A stretch of 64,000 nt of DNA, taken from NCBI RefSeq assembly GCF_000377665.1, contig NZ_KB898651.1, positions 124,001-188,000 of the forward strand, read 5' to 3'. Below are positions 1-8,649 of this stretch, one piece after another. This DNA is from Vreelandella zhanjiangensis DSM 21076. Lineage in GTDB: Bacteria; Pseudomonadota; Gammaproteobacteria; Pseudomonadales; Halomonadaceae. The notes beneath the pieces were generated by a model, which saw nothing but the letters and a program-made list of their open reading frames with translations, did no database searches and was not told where the DNA came from. A program made the position numbers and the translations under genes. How positions within the stretch are numbered: the first letter of the stretch is position 1; each line of letters opens with the position of its first letter.

Positions 1-163
1 GTTTTCGCTTATAGGCAGCACTTTTTTGGTAAGTCGCTGTGGGTATAGCGGATTGTGAATGGCGCATACAGCCCCCCTTTTCAATGAGAGGGCTATTGCA
101 TCAGGAGCGAAAATCGCCTACAACCGATTACTTCTCCAGCCTAGGATCAGCAAAACTCATCCT

Positions 164-1111
164 ATGAAAATTGAACGCCTACCGCTAAACGCGCTACGCG
201 CTTTTGCCGAAGCTGCCCGCGAAAACAGTTTCAAAAAAGCCGCTATACGACTCAGCGTTACCCCTGGCGCCGTCAGCCGCCAAGTCAAGCAGTTAGAGTC
301 CAGACTGGGAGTCGCTCTCTTTGAGCGACACGCCAATGGCGTGCTATTGACCGAGGCAGGAAAAGTACTATTAGAGGACGTGCAGGCGGGGCTTTCACTG
401 ATTGCAAGCGGAGTGGAGCAGATTACTCAGCGCTCTAGCGAGGCCTTCGAGCTGGTAATCAGCGCACCCCCTTCTTTTTTGCAGCTTTGGTTACTGCCAC
501 GGCTTCACCAGTTCGAAGCACGCGAGCGCAACATCAACATCTCATTGGATGCCGATGCCAATTTAACGTCGCCGCTATGGCTACCTAACCGTGCCAAGCT
601 GTCACTGCGTTACGGGCAAGGCCCCTGGCAAGGCGTCAACAGCATCCAGCTGTTCGAAGATGTACTCTTTCCGGTGTGCTCACCGGCGCTGCTCGCCCAA
701 AACAGCATACAAGCGCCTGAGGATCTGCTGACCCAAACTCTATTGACGGTTGAATGGCACCGACATGCACTGACATCCTGCCAAGCACCGAGCTGGAATG
801 ACTGGTTTGTGAGTGTCGGTATCAAAAATCACCGTTTGCCTGCCCCAAGACAATACTCTCTTTATAGCTTAGCGCTCGACCAAGCCATTGCTGGCGAAGG
901 CATCGTGCTAGCGAGTTATCCGCTGATTGCCGACCGGCTGGCTAGCGGCGTTCTAGTACGTCCTTTTGAAGAGAAGTACTCGCTCGTATCGCGCTCTGGA
1001 TACGACCTTATCCTCCCTGTCCATGGAGAAGCGCCGGAAGCAGTTAGGCGCTTTGTCGGGTGGTTGACCCAGGAGGCGGCGCGATTTAAAGACGCCCCTT
1101 TTCACCCTTAA
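164..1111 (+). CDS. LysR family transcriptional regulator (GcvA-like)
   Basis: DNA-binding regulator of the LysR family, 315 residues. An N-terminal winged helix-turn-helix (about residues 6-65; LNALRAFAEAARENSFKKAA, then TPGAVSRQVKQLE) is followed by a substrate-binding-protein-like effector domain. The frame stays open upstream to 59, but the ATG at 164 puts the HTH at the usual distance from the N-terminus, so the 35-residue extension is unlikely to be real. The opening residues (MKIERLPLNALRAF) resemble the GcvA/AmpR subgroup. It converges on the XRE gene at 1108-1854 and the two stop codons overlap by four bases, so transcription of one may interfere with the other. The target and effector cannot be told, because no divergent partner lies to the left within the window. 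Family assignment is firm; function is not. Confidence 0.9.
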   Translation: MKIERLPLNALRAFAEAARENSFKKAAIRLSVTPGAVSRQVKQLESRLGVALFERHANGVLLTEAGKVLLEDVQAGLSLIASGVEQITQRSSEAFELVISAPPSFLQLWLLPRLHQFEARERNINISLDADANLTSPLWLPNRAKLSLRYGQGPWQGVNSIQLFEDVLFPVCSPALLAQNSIQAPEDLLTQTLLTVEWHRHALTSCQAPSWNDWFVSVGIKNHRLPAPRQYSLYSLALDQAIAGEGIVLASYPLIADRLASGVLVRPFEEKYSLVSRSGYDLILPVHGEAPEAVRRFVGWLTQEAARFKDAPFHP

Positions 1112-1854
1112 GTGCTTTCCGGCTTGCGCGCATAGCCCTTGAACAACCCATGCTGCCACTGACGCACCGCGAGCACCGAGGTAGTACCAAAGCGCTGGGT
1201 GATGGGCAGGCTGCTTTCCCGTTCACAGAGTTCATGGAACTCCTTGGCCAGGCGCTGCATGATCTGTTGCCACTCGTCATTACCCGCCCGGGAGAGCAGG
1301 CCGTTGAGGACCAGCAGCTTTTCGCTTTCGCTGTCAAAACGCGATCGGAAAAAGTCGTTGGCAATATGTTGCTGGAAGAACTGCTGAATAGGGCCGCCAG
1401 GCCGCCAGCGAAAATTAGGCGCTACTCTGCGTTTAATTCGGTTACCCGGCAACAGCTGGATAAGGGCAAGCCGTTCAAGCTTAAGCAGTTGCTGGGTGCA
1501 TTCCGCTTCGCTTAGCTGATACTGATGATGAATCTCATCAAAGCTATAACCATTGATTACGCAAACGGCAATCAAGAATAGCTTGGGGTCATCAGCAATA
1601 CTCTGCTCTTGCGCCTGAGTAAGCTCTTGCAGGCGGCGCTCTTCGGTTTGCATGGCTTGCACCAGCTCGGCAAATTCAAGGTTGAGCTGCTCACAGATAC
1701 ATTCAAGGCGTGCTAACGTGATATTGCGTTCAGCAAAAAGCCGCTTGACCGATGCTTCGCTTAATCCAAGCCACTGAGCTACATCGGCGTAGGTTTTTCC
1801 CTGCGTTCGCAGCTGACGCTTTAAAGTATTAAGCAGTGAGTCGGTTTGAGACAC
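1108..1854 (-). CDS. XRE/Cro-CI family helix-turn-helix regulator
   Basis: A 248-residue regulator with an N-terminal Cro/CI-type HTH at about residues 8-65 (TYADVAQWLGLSEASVKRLF, then ERNITLARLECICEQL). The C-terminal part of about 180 residues is helical and has no recognised domain. It is divergently arranged with the large acyltransferase/ligase fusion gene at 1993. The 138-bp gap between them holds a perfect 9-bp inverted repeat (1872-1894), so autoregulation and control of the phospholipid salvage gene is the natural inference. ATG start at 1854. The 3' end overlaps that of the LysR gene by four bases. Proteins of this architecture next to Aas-like genes are common in marine gammaproteobacteria, but I know of no characterised member. 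Confidence 0.85.
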   Translation of the reverse strand: MSQTDSLLNTLKRQLRTQGKTYADVAQWLGLSEASVKRLFAERNITLARLECICEQLNLEFAELVQAMQTEERRLQELTQAQEQSIADDPKLFLIAVCVINGYSFDEIHHQYQLSEAECTQQLLKLERLALIQLLPGNRIKRRVAPNFRWRPGGPIQQFFQQHIANDFFRSRFDSESEKLLVLNGLLSRAGNDEWQQIMQRLAKEFHELCERESSLPITQRFGTTSVLAVRQWQHGLFKGYARKPEST

Positions 1855-1871
1855 GGCAATCCCCTAGCTTA

Positions 1872-1894
1872 AAAGTATCGAATAACGATACTTT
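1872..1894. promoter_or_regulatory. Palindromic operator candidate for the XRE regulator
   Basis: A perfect inverted repeat, AAAGTATCG-5 bp-CGATACTTT, lies 17 bp upstream of the XRE start codon in the divergent promoter region shared with the phospholipid salvage gene. Arm length and position fit a dimeric HTH operator. The assignment to the neighbouring regulator is inference. Confidence 0.6.
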
Positions 1895-1992
1895 ACCGTA
1901 CAAATAACGCAACTCATCTTTAAAAGGTTGCGTAAATTAGAGCTGTAAAGGAAAGTCCGATGACTTCGAGACGCAAACAAGGCTAACGAACC

Positions 1993-4900
1993 ATGCAACG
2001 ACTGCTCCGCACGCCAGGTGCCTGGCCTTATCTTATCGCTATCTTTCTCAATGCCTTTATGGATTTAGGGCACAAGATCGTGATTCAAAATACGATCTTC
2101 AAAAGCTATGATGGCACCGCCCAGATAGTCCTGACGGCACTGGTGAACGGGCTGATTCTGCTGCCCTTTATCATGCTGTTCAGCCCTGCCGGTCATGTCG
2201 CCGATACCTACCCCAAAGTGCGCATTCTACGTTTTTCGGCGTGGGCAGCGGTGGCCATTTCACTGGGTATTACCGCGGCTTACTATCAGGGCTGGTTCTG
2301 GCTCGCCTTCGCCATGACGCTGCTTCTGGCGATCCAGTCAGCCTTCTACTCCCCGGCCAAGTACGGCATGGTCAGAGCCCTGTTTGGCAAGCCGCGCCTG
2401 GCAGAAGCCAATGGCCTTATCCAGGCGCTTACCATCGGCGCCATTCTGGCAGGCACGGTGGTTTTCACTGCCTTCTTTGAAACCTGGACACCTCTTGCGA
2501 ACCAATCCCCAGACCAGCTGTTGCGCCAGATTGCCCCGCTAGGTTGGTTGCTGGTGGTTAACAGCGTGATTCAGGTGCTGGCTCTGTATCGCTTGCCACT
2601 GGATACCCCACCTTCGCCAGGCACGCCGCTTACCTGGCAACGCTACATTAAAGGCAGTGCTCTAAAAGACAATCTACGCCTTGTTGCATCCCAGCCCGTA
2701 TTAAAGCTTTCGATTATTGGTCTGGCCACGTTCTGGTCGGTCGGCCAGGTGCTGCTGGCGGCTTTCCCCGCCTATGCCAAAGGCGCACTCGACATAGGTA
2801 ACACGCTGGTGCTTCAAGGTATTCTCGCCGCCAGCGGTATCGGCATCGCACTGGGCTCGGTACTCGCCAGCAAGCTTTCCCGCAACCGGATTGAAACAGG
2901 TTTGATTCCCGTTGGCGCTGTGGGCGTGGCCGTTGGCTTATGGTGCCTGCCGCTACTCACGTCGCCGCTAGGTCAGGCGCTGAACTTTGTGTTTATCGGC
3001 TTGATGGGTGGGCTATTTATCGTGCCGCTCAATGCGCTAATCCAGTTCCATGCCGCTGACAACGAGCTGGGCACTGTACTGGCTGCCAATAACTGGATTC
3101 AAAACCTTGCCATGCTGGGCTTTCTGGTGCTCACGGCGCTGTTCGCTTTGGCGGGCGTGGATAGCCACTATCTACTGCTATTGATTGCCAGCGTAGCGAT
3201 GATCGGCGGCGGCTACACCATCGTTAAGCTGCCCCAAAGCTTAGTGCGCTTTTTATTAGGCTTTCTGCTTACCCGACGCTACCGGGTGGATGTCCACGGC
3301 CTGGAAAATATGCCCGCCCAGGGTGGCGTACTGCTATTGGGTAACCATATCAGCTGGGTGGATTGGGCCATGGTGCAGATCGCAAGCCCCCGGCCGGTGC
3401 GCTTTGTGATGCTTAAAAGCATTTATCAGCGCTGGTATCTACGCTGGTTCTTTAAAGCGCTGGGCTGTATTCCTATTGAGCGCGGCGTTGGCGCCGAAGA
3501 GGCGCTAACTGCCGTTGCCGACCAGCTCAACGCCGGTGAAGTGGTGTGTCTGTTTCCGGAAGGCGCCATCAGCCGCACGGGACAGCTGGGCGAATTTCGT
3601 AAAGGCTATGAGCGCGCCTGCAAAATGGCCAACCCCGATGTCAAAACCGTCCCGTTTTATCTGCGCGGGCTATGGGGCAGCCAGTTCTCGCACTCCTCCA
3701 GCAAGCTGAAAGAGCTGCGCTATGCACCGCTGCACCGCTCAATCGTCGTGGTGTTTGGTCAAACGCTACCGAAAGAGACCCCGGCGGATGTGCTTAAGCG
3801 GCGTATTTTCGAGCAGGCCACCCGCTCCTGGCAGCTATCCATGGAGAATCTGCATACCCTGCCGGATGCCTGGATACGCAGCGTCAAGCGCCGCCCCGGC
3901 AAACTGGCCCTGGCTGATACCATCAGCCGCCCGCTGAGTGCCGCGAAGGCGCTGACCGCCAGCATTCTGATGGCCAAACGTATTCGCAAGCAGAGCAAGG
4001 CGCAAAACGTTGGCCTGCTACTGCCCACCAGTAGCGCCGGCGTCCTTGCCAACATGGCGACACTGCTGGCGGGTAAAACGGTGGTCAACCTCAACTACAC
4101 CGCAAGCCAGGAGGCGTTGGCGTCTGCATTGGCACAGGCGGAGATTGAAACCGTTTACACCTCGCAGCGCTTTGTCGAAAAGCTTGAACAGCGCGGGCTG
4201 AATATTGCCGAGCTGCTTGCCAAGCAGAATGTTGTCTACCTGGAAGCGCTGCAAGCCTCAATGGGCCGGGGTGAGCGCCTGTTTACCTGGCTTTCAGTAC
4301 GCCTGCTGCCCACGGGGCTATTGCGCCTGCTATATTGCCGAGCGCATGACGCCGAAGCCACCGCTGCCATTCTTTTCTCCAGCGGCAGCGAGGGGCAGCC
4401 GAAGGGGGTAATGCTCAGCCACCGTAACCTGATGGCCAACGTGAAGCAGACCTCCGACGCGTTGAACACTGAACATAACGACGTCATGATGGCCTCGCTC
4501 CCGCTGTTTCATGCCTTTGGCCTAACGGTTACCCAGTTTTTGCCCTTGATTGAAGGTCTACCGCTGGTGTGCCATCCCGACCCGACCGATGCCGTGGGTA
4601 TTGCAAAAGCGGTGGCCAAGTATCAGGCGACCATTATGTGCGGCACTTCCACGTTCCTGCGCCTGTTTACACGTAGCCCCAAGGTTCATCCTTTGATGCT
4701 GGATAGTATAAGAGTGGTGGTGGCCGGGGCGGAAAAGGTCGACGACAGCGTACGCAGCGCGTTCCAGCTTAAATTCCATAAGCTGATTTATGAGGGATAC
4801 GGCGCGACAGAAACCTCTCCCGTGGCGGCAGTCAACCTGCCCGATGCGCTGGATATCAACTATCTACAGGTTCAGCGTGGGGCCAAGGTGGGAAGTGTGG

Positions 4901-5475
4901 GTATGCCCCTGCCCGGCACGAGCTTCAAGATTGTTGACCCGGAAAGCTTTGAAGAGCTGTCCACGGGCGATGCGGGCATGATTCTGATCAGCGGCCCCCA
5001 GGTCATGCAGGGCTACCTGAATGATCCAGCACGCACCCACGCTGCGCTGTGCGAAATCGACCATCAGCAGTGGTATGTGACTAACGATAAAGGCTATCTA
5101 GACGAGGATGGCTTTCTAACCATCGTTGACCGCTACTCGCGGTTTGCCAAGATCGGCGGCGAAATAGTCGGCCTTGCTTCAGTAGAACAAGCCGTGAAAG
5201 CCACGCTGAGCGACCCGGACACGGCCATCATGGCGGTCAACATACCGGATGCAAGTAAAGGCGAGCGAATTGTGCTGCTGTCAGAGACACCGCTGGATGC
5301 TAAAACGGTCAGGGCCGCGATGCTGGAAAATAGCGTATCGCCGATGATGGTACCCAGCTACTGGCTAACGGTAGATACCCTGCCCCGTCTGGGTTCTGGC
5401 AAGCAGGATATTGCAGGGGCCAAGCGGTTGGCGCAGGAAAAACTAGCCGAAAGCGAGAAGCAGCCAGCGCCTTGA
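1993..5475 (+). CDS. aas: LplT-Aas fusion: lysophospholipid MFS transporter / acyltransferase / acyl-ACP synthetase
   Basis: One 1160-residue inner-membrane protein joins three activities that E. coli splits between LplT and Aas. Residues 1 to about 415 form an MFS domain with about 12 membrane segments, resembling the lysophospholipid flippase LplT. Residues about 430-630 form a PlsC-type acyltransferase with the HX4D motif (His452, Asp457 in NHISWVDW) and a PEG motif near residue 522 (FPEGAISRTG). Residues about 650-1150 form an AMP-binding ligase with the phosphate loop (SSGSEGQPKG, about 793-802), YEGYGATETSP and a late DKGYLDEDGF segment. The expected role is to import 2-acyl-lysophospholipids, activate fatty acids on ACP and reacylate them, so repairing membrane lipids. 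It is divergent from the XRE gene. All expected catalytic motifs are visible, so the fusion looks functional. Confidence 0.9.
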   Translation: MQRLLRTPGAWPYLIAIFLNAFMDLGHKIVIQNTIFKSYDGTAQIVLTALVNGLILLPFIMLFSPAGHVADTYPKVRILRFSAWAAVAISLGITAAYYQGWFWLAFAMTLLLAIQSAFYSPAKYGMVRALFGKPRLAEANGLIQALTIGAILAGTVVFTAFFETWTPLANQSPDQLLRQIAPLGWLLVVNSVIQVLALYRLPLDTPPSPGTPLTWQRYIKGSALKDNLRLVASQPVLKLSIIGLATFWSVGQVLLAAFPAYAKGALDIGNTLVLQGILAASGIGIALGSVLASKLSRNRIETGLIPVGAVGVAVGLWCLPLLTSPLGQALNFVFIGLMGGLFIVPLNALIQFHAADNELGTVLAANNWIQNLAMLGFLVLTALFALAGVDSHYLLLLIASVAMIGGGYTIVKLPQSLVRFLLGFLLTRRYRVDVHGLENMPAQGGVLLLGNHISWVDWAMVQIASPRPVRFVMLKSIYQRWYLRWFFKALGCIPIERGVGAEEALTAVADQLNAGEVVCLFPEGAISRTGQLGEFRKGYERACKMANPDVKTVPFYLRGLWGSQFSHSSSKLKELRYAPLHRSIVVVFGQTLPKETPADVLKRRIFEQATRSWQLSMENLHTLPDAWIRSVKRRPGKLALADTISRPLSAAKALTASILMAKRIRKQSKAQNVGLLLPTSSAGVLANMATLLAGKTVVNLNYTASQEALASALAQAEIETVYTSQRFVEKLEQRGLNIAELLAKQNVVYLEALQASMGRGERLFTWLSVRLLPTGLLRLLYCRAHDAEATAAILFSSGSEGQPKGVMLSHRNLMANVKQTSDALNTEHNDVMMASLPLFHAFGLTVTQFLPLIEGLPLVCHPDPTDAVGIAKAVAKYQATIMCGTSTFLRLFTRSPKVHPLMLDSIRVVVAGAEKVDDSVRSAFQLKFHKLIYEGYGATETSPVAAVNLPDALDINYLQVQRGAKVGSVGMPLPGTSFKIVDPESFEELSTGDAGMILISGPQVMQGYLNDPARTHAALCEIDHQQWYVTNDKGYLDEDGFLTIVDRYSRFAKIGGEIVGLASVEQAVKATLSDPDTAIMAVNIPDASKGERIVLLSETPLDAKTVRAAMLENSVSPMMVPSYWLTVDTLPRLGSGKQDIAGAKRLAQEKLAESEKQPAP

Positions 5476-5529
5476 TGCAGGCAATCGCGTGCCGGCATTT
5501 CAAGATATAGCGCTCGCCCAGCCCGAAAA

Positions 5530-5561
5530 CAGACAGCCCTCTAATCTTAAAGCGCTGTCTG
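5530..5561 (+). terminator. Possible weak terminator downstream of the aas fusion
   Basis: Inverted repeat CAGACAGC / GCTGTCTG with a 16-nt loop, starting 55 bases after the aas stop codon and followed by GCTCTT. There is no real U-tract, so intrinsic termination here is only possible. Confidence 0.3.
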
Positions 5562-5723
5562 CTCTTAACCGCTCAACCACGGCGTGAATTAGAAGATTTT
5601 ATTCACTAAAAACGCTGAGTTTTATCCATGGTTTCTAAGTTGATTGTGTATTAGATTGCTACTGGCTATTTCGAGGTAGGGTGTTTCCTCGAAGCCCCCC
5701 TATCCGAAAACAAGGAATGCATT

Positions 5724-6323
5724 ATGCCCAACCCCGCGATCAATATTTACAAGCAGCGCCGCAGTCAATATGTCATTGGTAAAGATATTCCCATCAGCCA
5801 GACGGTGGTGACCGCGTTGATCAAGGAAGCCGTCAAGCAGGCGCCTACCTCGTTCAACTCGCAAAGCTCGCGTGCGGTTATTCTGTTCAATGAACAGCAC
5901 GACAAGTTCTGGCAGTTAGTCATGGATACGCTGCGCAAGATCGTACCGGCTGACTCTTTTGAGCCTACCGAGAAAAAAATTAATAGCTTTGCCGCCGGTG
6001 CAGGCACCGTTCTGTTTTTTGAAGACCAGGACGTGATCAAAGGACTGCAAGACAAATTCCCGCTCTACGCCGACAACTTCCCTGTCTGGTCAGAGCACGC
6101 CACCGGTATCGCCCAGTTTGCCGTGTGGACAGCGCTTTCAGAAGCCGATATCGGCGCCAGCCTGCAGCACTACAACCCCATCATCGATGACGCCGTATTT
6201 GAAACCTGGGATCTACCCTCTTCCTGGAGGCTGCGCGCCCAGATGCCGTTTGGCTCTCATGAAGCACCGTTTGGCGAGAAGACCTTCATGAACGACGAAG
6301 AGCGCTTCCGCGTATTTTCCTGA
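5724..6323 (+). CDS. Nitroreductase family protein (Frm2/Hbn1-like)
   Basis: A 199-residue FMN-dependent nitroreductase-fold enzyme. The N-terminal RRSQYVIG, the QAPTSFNSQSSRAV segment, and the C-terminal MPFGSHEAPFGEKTF match the subgroup that includes yeast Frm2/Hbn1 and bacterial oxidoreductases annotated as fatty-acid-repression-mutant-like. Members are cytoplasmic homodimers that reduce nitroaromatics or quinones with NAD(P)H; the physiological substrate is usually unknown. The ATG follows an AAGGA ribosome-binding site. It stands alone between the aas fusion and the convergent MscS gene, with a 250-bp upstream gap in which no operator was recognised. Length is normal for the subgroup. 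Confidence 0.9.
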   Translation: MPNPAINIYKQRRSQYVIGKDIPISQTVVTALIKEAVKQAPTSFNSQSSRAVILFNEQHDKFWQLVMDTLRKIVPADSFEPTEKKINSFAAGAGTVLFFEDQDVIKGLQDKFPLYADNFPVWSEHATGIAQFAVWTALSEADIGASLQHYNPIIDDAVFETWDLPSSWRLRAQMPFGSHEAPFGEKTFMNDEERFRVFS

Positions 6324-6423
6324 TCGGTATCTACCGCCCGCTGAGCATGGGTCATCCAAGCCAGCGGGCGAAGTGTGGATAGCTGGGCGAAGGCTAACCT
6401 CGACTTAGCCACTGTTTTAGCCA

Positions 6424-8469
6424 CTACTCATTTTGCGAAGGCGGCACTCTGTACCGGGGCTTCTCAGCTTTTTGGCCGCTAGCTTTATCCTTGGTCTCAT
6501 CCTTTTTGGCAGCTTCGTCGCTGTCTTCATCAGCGTTTGGCTCTTCAGCAGCGTTCGATTCTTCACCAAAAGTGTCATCTTTCTGCGCAAAAGGTTCGCT
6601 GTGTTCTTCCTCACTCTCCTTTCGATGCTCACCTGCTTCTGGGTTTTCTGCTTCGGGTTTTTCTGCTTCAGTCGTATCTTCCTTGTCAGAAGAAGGCGCC
6701 GCTTCATCCGAACACTCTTCATTCTTGGAGCGCGCCGAGCTCTCTTGATCGCCTGAGGCCTTGACGTTGCGTGTCACCGGCTCGCCTTTAGCAACATCAT
6801 GATGGCTGATCACCATGACCTCGCGCGGCCACCACTCGGGATGTTCATCGCGAATAAACGCCATTAGCTTTTCCCTGACATTCATTTCTGCAGTCCAGCC
6901 GGAAAGCGGGTCGGACGTCATCAGATAACAGGTAAGGGTTTGAGCCGTAGCGGTTTGTCCTGTTACATGGCACAGTAATTTGTGGTGTTCGACCACGCTG
7001 TCTTCTTCCTTGGCAAAAGCCAAAAACTTTTCTCTGACCAGCTCAACATTGGCACTTAAGTGAAGAATCAGCTCCAAGCTGCGGTACATCTTGGCACTTT
7101 TAACCGAAAGGTTTTCAAAAGGCTTAGAGGTAAAGTAGGTGACCGGCACGATCAGCCGCCGATCATCCCATACCCTCAAGCTGATAAACGTATAGAAGAT
7201 GCCCTCTACGTAGCACCACTGACCTTCAAACATTACCAAATCGCCGATACGAATCGGCTTGGCAAGCGACAGCTGGAAAGAAGACAGGATATTACCCAGC
7301 ACCGTCTGCCCGGCAATACCCACTAGCACAGCCAAAACGCTCGCCGAAGCTAAAATCGATAACCCCAACGTTTCAAAAAGCTGGATCTTGCTTAAAACAT
7401 AAATCGAAACGCTGATTACCGTAAGCAGAATGATGCCCCGGCGTAAGGCGTATAACGAGGTTAAAAGCTTACGCTCATCCTTGGGCTTGGTGTCGTCGAT
7501 TTCTCCCACCAGTCGGCGTGTCATACGCAGCATGATGGTATCTACCAGGCGCAGCGCAATGGTACCGAGACTCCAGGCCATAATGGCAATCAACAATACC
7601 CGAAAGGTGGTCGTTGCCACGGCGGAAAATGACACGACGTAGTCGAGCAGCGTTTGGGTCACCAACGACATCATGATCAATGCCATCGGACCTTTAATTC
7701 GCGCAGCGAAGATGCTTCGTGCCCCGCTCGGCAGCAAGCGTGCCATCAGCTCAACCAAGTGGTAGCTTCCCCAACCCACGAAGGTAATCACCAACAGAAA
7801 AATCGGAATGGCGATCCATTCCCATATCTTGAGCATCCCAAACGATGCCTTTAAGCTGCTGGGAACATACTCTTCCAGCATTGAAGGACCGTATTCTTCA
7901 TAAAGATCCGGGATATAGGTGATGCTGTCGGGCATGATCAGCCAGACCGGATCCTGGTCATCTAACCGGTAGCGCCCCAGGCGAATATCGTAGTCCTGGC
8001 CTTCTATTTTCAGCGACGCAAGCTCAATATCTCGGCGCGGCTGGCCCGCCAGGGGGTTTTGCCCGGTAGGGTCTTCAACAGCGGCGTCCTGACGACCGGA
8101 AAGGTTTGAGGCATTCATCCACTCACCGCGCCGCAATACTTCGGCTAACTGACGGGTCAACAACGCGCCTTGGCTCTGCTGCTCTTCCGCTGACAGGTCA
8201 TTAAGATTCAATACGTGTGCCGCTTCGGCAAACTTTTCCTCATTGGTTAACCTCAAAAAACTGCGTATCGACTCACGCGGGGTTGCGCGTCGAACGTCGT
8301 CAGGCGTCTCATCCAACCCTTCATTTAGCGTACTAATCGCGAACCAACGGCTATCCTGGTCTTCTTCTCCCTGAGATTGCGCCGTGCAGAGGCTGGAAAA
8401 TACCAATGCTATTACCAGCACTATCCATGTAGGCCACGAGCCGTGTGCTTTCATCATTACTTTATCCAT
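6424..8469 (-). CDS. MscS family mechanosensitive ion channel with acidic C-terminal tail
   Basis: An inner-membrane small-conductance mechanosensitive channel, about 680 residues. After a signal-like hydrophobic N-terminus there is a periplasmic region of about 170 residues, then several membrane segments ending in the glycine/alanine-rich pore helix (ILASASVLAVLVGIAGQTVL). The MscS beta domain follows (FQLSLAKPIRIGDLVMFEGQ). The last 130 or so residues are almost wholly acidic and polar, rich in Glu, Asp, Ser and Lys, with imperfect repeats such as EKPEAENPEAGEH. Such a tail is not part of the MscS core. The frame opens with a TTG at 8496, but the ATG at 8469 (or 8457) gives a better signal segment; none has a strong ribosome-binding site. 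The expected role is release of solutes on hypo-osmotic shock, apt for a halophile. Confidence 0.88.
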   Translation of the reverse strand: MDKVMMKAHGSWPTWIVLVIALVFSSLCTAQSQGEEDQDSRWFAISTLNEGLDETPDDVRRATPRESIRSFLRLTNEEKFAEAAHVLNLNDLSAEEQQSQGALLTRQLAEVLRRGEWMNASNLSGRQDAAVEDPTGQNPLAGQPRRDIELASLKIEGQDYDIRLGRYRLDDQDPVWLIMPDSITYIPDLYEEYGPSMLEEYVPSSLKASFGMLKIWEWIAIPIFLLVITFVGWGSYHLVELMARLLPSGARSIFAARIKGPMALIMMSLVTQTLLDYVVSFSAVATTTFRVLLIAIMAWSLGTIALRLVDTIMLRMTRRLVGEIDDTKPKDERKLLTSLYALRRGIILLTVISVSIYVLSKIQLFETLGLSILASASVLAVLVGIAGQTVLGNILSSFQLSLAKPIRIGDLVMFEGQWCYVEGIFYTFISLRVWDDRRLIVPVTYFTSKPFENLSVKSAKMYRSLELILHLSANVELVREKFLAFAKEEDSVVEHHKLLCHVTGQTATAQTLTCYLMTSDPLSGWTAEMNVREKLMAFIRDEHPEWWPREVMVISHHDVAKGEPVTRNVKASGDQESSARSKNEECSDEAAPSSDKEDTTEAEKPEAENPEAGEHRKESEEEHSEPFAQKDDTFGEESNAAEEPNADEDSDEAAKKDETKDKASGQKAEKPRYRVPPSQNE

Positions 8470-8649
8470 TGAGGTGAGCCGACGTTTGTCCACCAACGTT
8501 CAGTAGGTAACACTGTTTTATCCGTGTCAGTGGTGAAACGAATTACAGCCTACCTATGTGGATCAAGCAAGCCAAAGCCTGACCGTCTTATCAGCTTAGT
8601 CAGGCTTTAGTCCTACCCAGGCGGCGCTAACGTGCCTTACGCCTAAGCT

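Noticed and set aside
6433-6764. Several Ser/Phe-rich plus-strand frames opposite the MscS tail
   Set aside because: They are complements of the Glu/Asp-rich repeat codons; no ribosome-binding site or known product.
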